Positions 7,550 through 9,569 of a DNA stretch of 9,569 nucleotides are shown one piece after another. The translations under genes and the position numbers were made by a program. This stretch comes from an uncultured Clostridia bacterium (GTDB lineage: Bacteria > Bacillota > Clostridia > Oscillospirales > Ruminococcaceae). The number at the start of each line of letters is the position of its first letter. Within the stretch, counting starts at the first letter, position 1. Where the stretch lies: NCBI GenBank assembly GCA_946533615.1, contig CAMNBY010000120.1, forward strand, positions 1-9,569, in the 5' to 3' direction. The notes under the pieces were generated by a model that saw only the letters and a list, made by a program, of their open reading frames with translations, made no database searches and had not been told where the DNA came from.

Positions 7550-7578
7550 ATTATACAACATTTTTGTCAACGTGTCAA
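7550..7578 (-). promoter_or_regulatory. Perfect-consensus SigA promoter for the giant secreted protein
   Basis: On the minus strand TTGACA (7573-7578) and TATAAT (7550-7555) are separated by exactly 17 bp, which is the full consensus for the vegetative sigma factor. Predicted transcription start is near 7543, leaving a leader of about 228 bases before the chosen ATG. No operator-like dyad overlaps it. The exact consensus suggests high basal transcription, with any control likely in the long leader; that last point is inference. Confidence 0.85.
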
Positions 7579-7660
7579 TAGAAAAATACAAAAAATACTA
7601 AATAATAGGACCTGAAAACGGGGCCGCAGCGGCGAAGTCAACAAATTCAGCTTTTAGCGC

Positions 7661-7689
7661 TTTACTTTTTGCGCCGATAGTGTTATAAT
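7661..7689 (+). promoter_or_regulatory. SigA promoter for the amidohydrolase-mazG-rqcP operon
   Basis: TTTACT (7661-7666; four of six consensus bases) and a perfect TATAAT (7684-7689) are 17 bp apart. TG at 7681-7682 sits one base before the -10 box and forms an extended -10. Predicted start is near 7696, giving a 5' leader of about 28 bases. It diverges from the promoter at 7550-7578, with about 80 bases between the two -35 boxes. Confidence 0.8.
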
Positions 7690-7723
7690 GTAAATTCGGA
7701 GACCAGATAGAAAAGAGATCACA

Positions 7724-8515
7724 ATGCTTATAGACTTCCACACTCACGCCTTTGCGCCAAAGATAGCTGCAAGGGCAATAGAACAGCTGACCGTAACCTG
7801 CGAGACACGCCCCCTGACAGACGGCACGATCGAAGACACCCTTCGCCGCATGGACGAATGGGGCGTTGACCGCGCTGTGCTTCTGCCGATCGCAACAAAG
7901 CCCACCCAGCACGCGGTCATCAACTCCTGGGCAAAGGAAACAGACGGCGGGCGCTTTATCTCGTTCGGCAGCGTTTACCCTAAGTCGGAGGAGGCCTTCG
8001 AGGTGCTTGCGAACATCAAAACGCTCGGCCTCCACGGGGTGAAGCTGCACCCCGACTATCAGGACTGCTTTGTGAACGAGCGCTGCCTTGACCCGTTCTA
8101 TGACGAGCTTGAAAGGCTCGGGCTCCCCGTGGTCTTTCACGCAGGGCTCGACCCCGTTTCGCCCGACTGCATACACTGCGAGCCCGAAGCGGCGGCAGAT
8201 ATGCTCTCGCGGCACAAAAAGCTCAGGGTGGTGTTTGCTCATCTTGGCGGCAACGAGCAGTGGCAACGCTCTCTTGACTCTCTCTGCGGAACGCCCGGAG
8301 AGGTCTATCTTGACACGGCCTATTCCCTCTACTGCCCCGACGAGCTGATGCTGAAGATCATCAGAAAGCACGGAGCCGAGCGTGTTCTCTTTGCCAGCGA
8401 CTGCCCGTGGGCTCCCGCCGACAAGACGCTTGAAAAGCTTATGCGCATCGGCCTCACGGACAGCGAGCTTGACCTGATAACACACCAAAACGCCGAGAGG
8501 CTGCTCGGGCTTTGA
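7724..8515 (+). CDS. Amidohydrolase family 2 (TIM-barrel metal-dependent hydrolase)
   Basis: The 263-residue protein is a compact, cytosolic metal-dependent hydrolase of the amidohydrolase superfamily (the amidohydrolase_2 group, which also includes decarboxylases). The N-terminal metal motif DFHTH supplies His6 and His8. GVKLHPD (Lys107, His109), VVFHAG (His139), FAHLGG (His173) and FASDCPW (Asp226) complete the expected metal-binding and catalytic pattern in order. The length is near complete for a minimal barrel, and there is no signal peptide. The start is fixed by the metal motif, which begins four residues in. The ribosome binding site is weak (AGAG at about 7714-7717). It is the first gene after the promoter at 7661-7689 and is followed 27 bases later by mazG. 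The substrate cannot be told from sequence; hydrolysis or decarboxylation of a small carboxylate or amide is the family expectation. Confidence 0.9.
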   Translation: MLIDFHTHAFAPKIAARAIEQLTVTCETRPLTDGTIEDTLRRMDEWGVDRAVLLPIATKPTQHAVINSWAKETDGGRFISFGSVYPKSEEAFEVLANIKTLGLHGVKLHPDYQDCFVNERCLDPFYDELERLGLPVVFHAGLDPVSPDCIHCEPEAAADMLSRHKKLRVVFAHLGGNEQWQRSLDSLCGTPGEVYLDTAYSLYCPDELMLKIIRKHGAERVLFASDCPWAPADKTLEKLMRIGLTDSELDLITHQNAERLLGL

Positions 8516-8542
8516 TAACGATACGAAAAAGGAAGGATAACG

Positions 8543-9322
8543 ATGGATATAAACGAAAGAAAACGCGCGATACTTGCCAAGGAGAGCTACAACGTCTACG
8601 ACCTGGCGGAGATTGTAAAGATACTCAGGAGTCCCGAGGGCTGCCCCTGGGACAAGGTGCAGACCCACCAAACGATACGCAAGGACATGCTTGAGGAGGT
8701 CTACGAGGTGATGGAGGCCATCGACTGTGACGAGCCTGCGATGCTCCGCGAGGAGCTGGGCGACGTGCTTTTACAGGTGCTTTTCCACTGCGACATCGAG
8801 GCCGACCGCGGGAACTTCGACCTTGACGACGCAGCTGACGAGGTCTGCAAGAAGCTGATAGTCCGCCACCCTCACGTCTTTGGCGACGTGCAGGCCGACA
8901 CTGTGGACAAGGTGCTCACCAACTGGGACGCCATCAAGAAGGACGAAAAGCATCAGGAGAGCTACACCGACACCATGAACAGCGTGCCGAAGGTCTTCCC
9001 TGCCCTGATGAGAGCGCAGAAGCTGACCAAGCGTGCAAGCCGAGCAGGCGTTGACTTCGAGACGACAAACGAGGTCATAAGCCTTATCCGCGAGAAGCTT
9101 GACGAGCTGCAATCTGGCAAGAGCTCCCCAGAGGAGATCGGCGACCTGCTGCTGCTCTGCACTGTCCTGGCAAGGCTCTCGGGCGTTGACTCCGAGGAGC
9201 TGCTGGGCTACGAGTGCGACGCTCTTATCAAGCGCTTCGAGCAGATCGAAGCCTCGGGCAGGCTCACGGACGCCAGCGCAAGAGAGCTGTACTACAAAGA
9301 AAGTGACAACACGGAGGACTGA
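8543..9322 (+). CDS. mazG: MazG nucleoside triphosphate pyrophosphohydrolase
   Basis: MazG hydrolyses NTPs or dNTPs to the monophosphate and pyrophosphate, removing aberrant nucleotides from the cytosolic pool. The 259-residue length fits the two-domain E. coli type. The N-terminal domain shows CPWD (34-37), QTH (40-42) and the metal-binding set EExxE (51-55) followed by EELGD (Glu71, Asp74). A second MazG-like half begins around LMRAQKL and contains a degenerate helix pair with EEIGDLLL. The ATG has a good ribosome binding site, GGAAGGA (8531-8537), five bases upstream. In B. subtilis the related YabN has an added N-terminal tetrapyrrole methylase domain; that domain is absent here. The gene lies 27 bases after the amidohydrolase and one base before rqcP, so the three appear co-transcribed. 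Confidence 0.95.
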   Translation: MDINERKRAILAKESYNVYDLAEIVKILRSPEGCPWDKVQTHQTIRKDMLEEVYEVMEAIDCDEPAMLREELGDVLLQVLFHCDIEADRGNFDLDDAADEVCKKLIVRHPHVFGDVQADTVDKVLTNWDAIKKDEKHQESYTDTMNSVPKVFPALMRAQKLTKRASRAGVDFETTNEVISLIREKLDELQSGKSSPEEIGDLLLLCTVLARLSGVDSEELLGYECDALIKRFEQIEASGRLTDASARELYYKESDNTED

Positions 9323-9323
9323 A

Positions 9324-9569
9324 ATGAGACTTGACAAATATCTTAAAGTTACGCGGCTCATCAAGCGCCGCACCGTTGCAAACGAGGCCTGCGATGCAGG
9401 CAGGATAACCGTAAACGACAAGATCGCCCGTGCGTCCTATGATGTAAAGATCGGCGACGTGATCGGCATTAACCTCGGCCAGCGCCCGATCAAGGTGAAG
9501 GTGCTGAACGTCTCGGAATACGCCACAAAGGAAAACGCCGCCGAGAACTACACGGTCATCGAAGGCTGA
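9324..9569 (+). CDS. rqcP: S4-domain RNA-binding protein RqcP (YabO/Hsp15 family)
   Basis: The complete 81-residue protein is a single S4 RNA-binding domain. Known members (RqcP, formerly YabO) bind stalled 50S subunits with RqcH and promote addition of C-terminal alanine tails in ribosome-associated quality control. The N-terminal RLDKYLK, RLIKRRT, then GRITVND and the IGD turn match the family closely, as does the C-terminal segment with KENAAENYTV. GGAGG (9313-9317) lies six bases before the ATG and inside the end of mazG, whose TGA ends one base before this start, so translation is probably coupled. The mazG-rqcP order is the same as yabN-yabO in B. subtilis. The stop codon is the last three bases of the window, so any further operon genes cannot be seen. 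Confidence 0.95.
   Translation: MRLDKYLKVTRLIKRRTVANEACDAGRITVNDKIARASYDVKIGDVIGINLGQRPIKVKVLNVSEYATKENAAENYTVIEG

Noticed and set aside
7598..8671. Minus-strand frame of 357 codons over the amidohydrolase gene
   Set aside because: It is antisense to a gene with a complete metal-binding motif set and covers the operon promoter; long open antisense frames are expected in GC-rich codon usage.
1..9569. CRISPR arrays, insertion sequences, transposases, tRNA or rRNA genes
   Set aside because: No regular direct repeats with spacers, no transposase-like frames or terminal inverted repeats, and no tRNA-like or rRNA-like sequence were found on reading both strands.

Overview
The window looks like chromosomal DNA of a Ruminococcus-like Clostridia member (Oscillospiraceae). 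This rests on the style of the Sec signal peptide, the giant modular surface protein, and the Bacillota-type mazG-rqcP gene pair; genus-level placement is inference. Base composition is uneven. The housekeeping genes at the right are GC-rich (39 of 60 bases in a hand-counted sample at 8701-8760). The giant gene is intermediate in its middle (33 of 60 at 2401-2460) and AT-rich at its 3' end (18 of 60 G+C at 541-600).

Layout. Positions 1-369 hold no convincing gene. They contain hairpin-forming sequence, a rho-independent terminator reading right (253-297) and a second one reading left (332-362), so two transcription units converge here. A left-reading unit fills 370-7578. It starts at a perfect-consensus promoter (TTGACA, 17-bp spacer, TATAAT), has an approximately 230-base leader that can encode a short ORF, and continues into one very large secreted protein of 2266 residues. 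A 36-codon, extremely acidic peptide gene with a strong ribosome binding site follows 34 bases later, directly before the terminator. Both genes probably lie on one mRNA.

A divergent right-reading unit starts from a second good promoter (TTTACT, 17 bp, extended TATAAT) at 7661-7689. It encodes a metal-dependent amidohydrolase (TIM-barrel), a two-domain MazG nucleotide pyrophosphohydrolase and the S4-domain RNA-binding protein RqcP. The rqcP stop codon is the last three bases of the window. mazG and rqcP are separated by one base and are probably translationally coupled. Their pairing matches the yabN-yabO arrangement in Bacillus subtilis, but the tetrapyrrole methylase half of YabN is missing here.

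How the parts work together. The right-hand operon looks like housekeeping: nucleotide-pool sanitation (MazG), ribosome-associated quality control (RqcP) and a hydrolase of unknown substrate. The left-hand unit is accessory. It carries a mosaic, domain-shuffled extracellular protein with MBG/Ig-like repeats, at least one foreign-looking module nested inside a repeat, and a duplicated C-terminal module with no recognisable anchor. The most novel elements are the peptide gene that follows it and the nested-module architecture.
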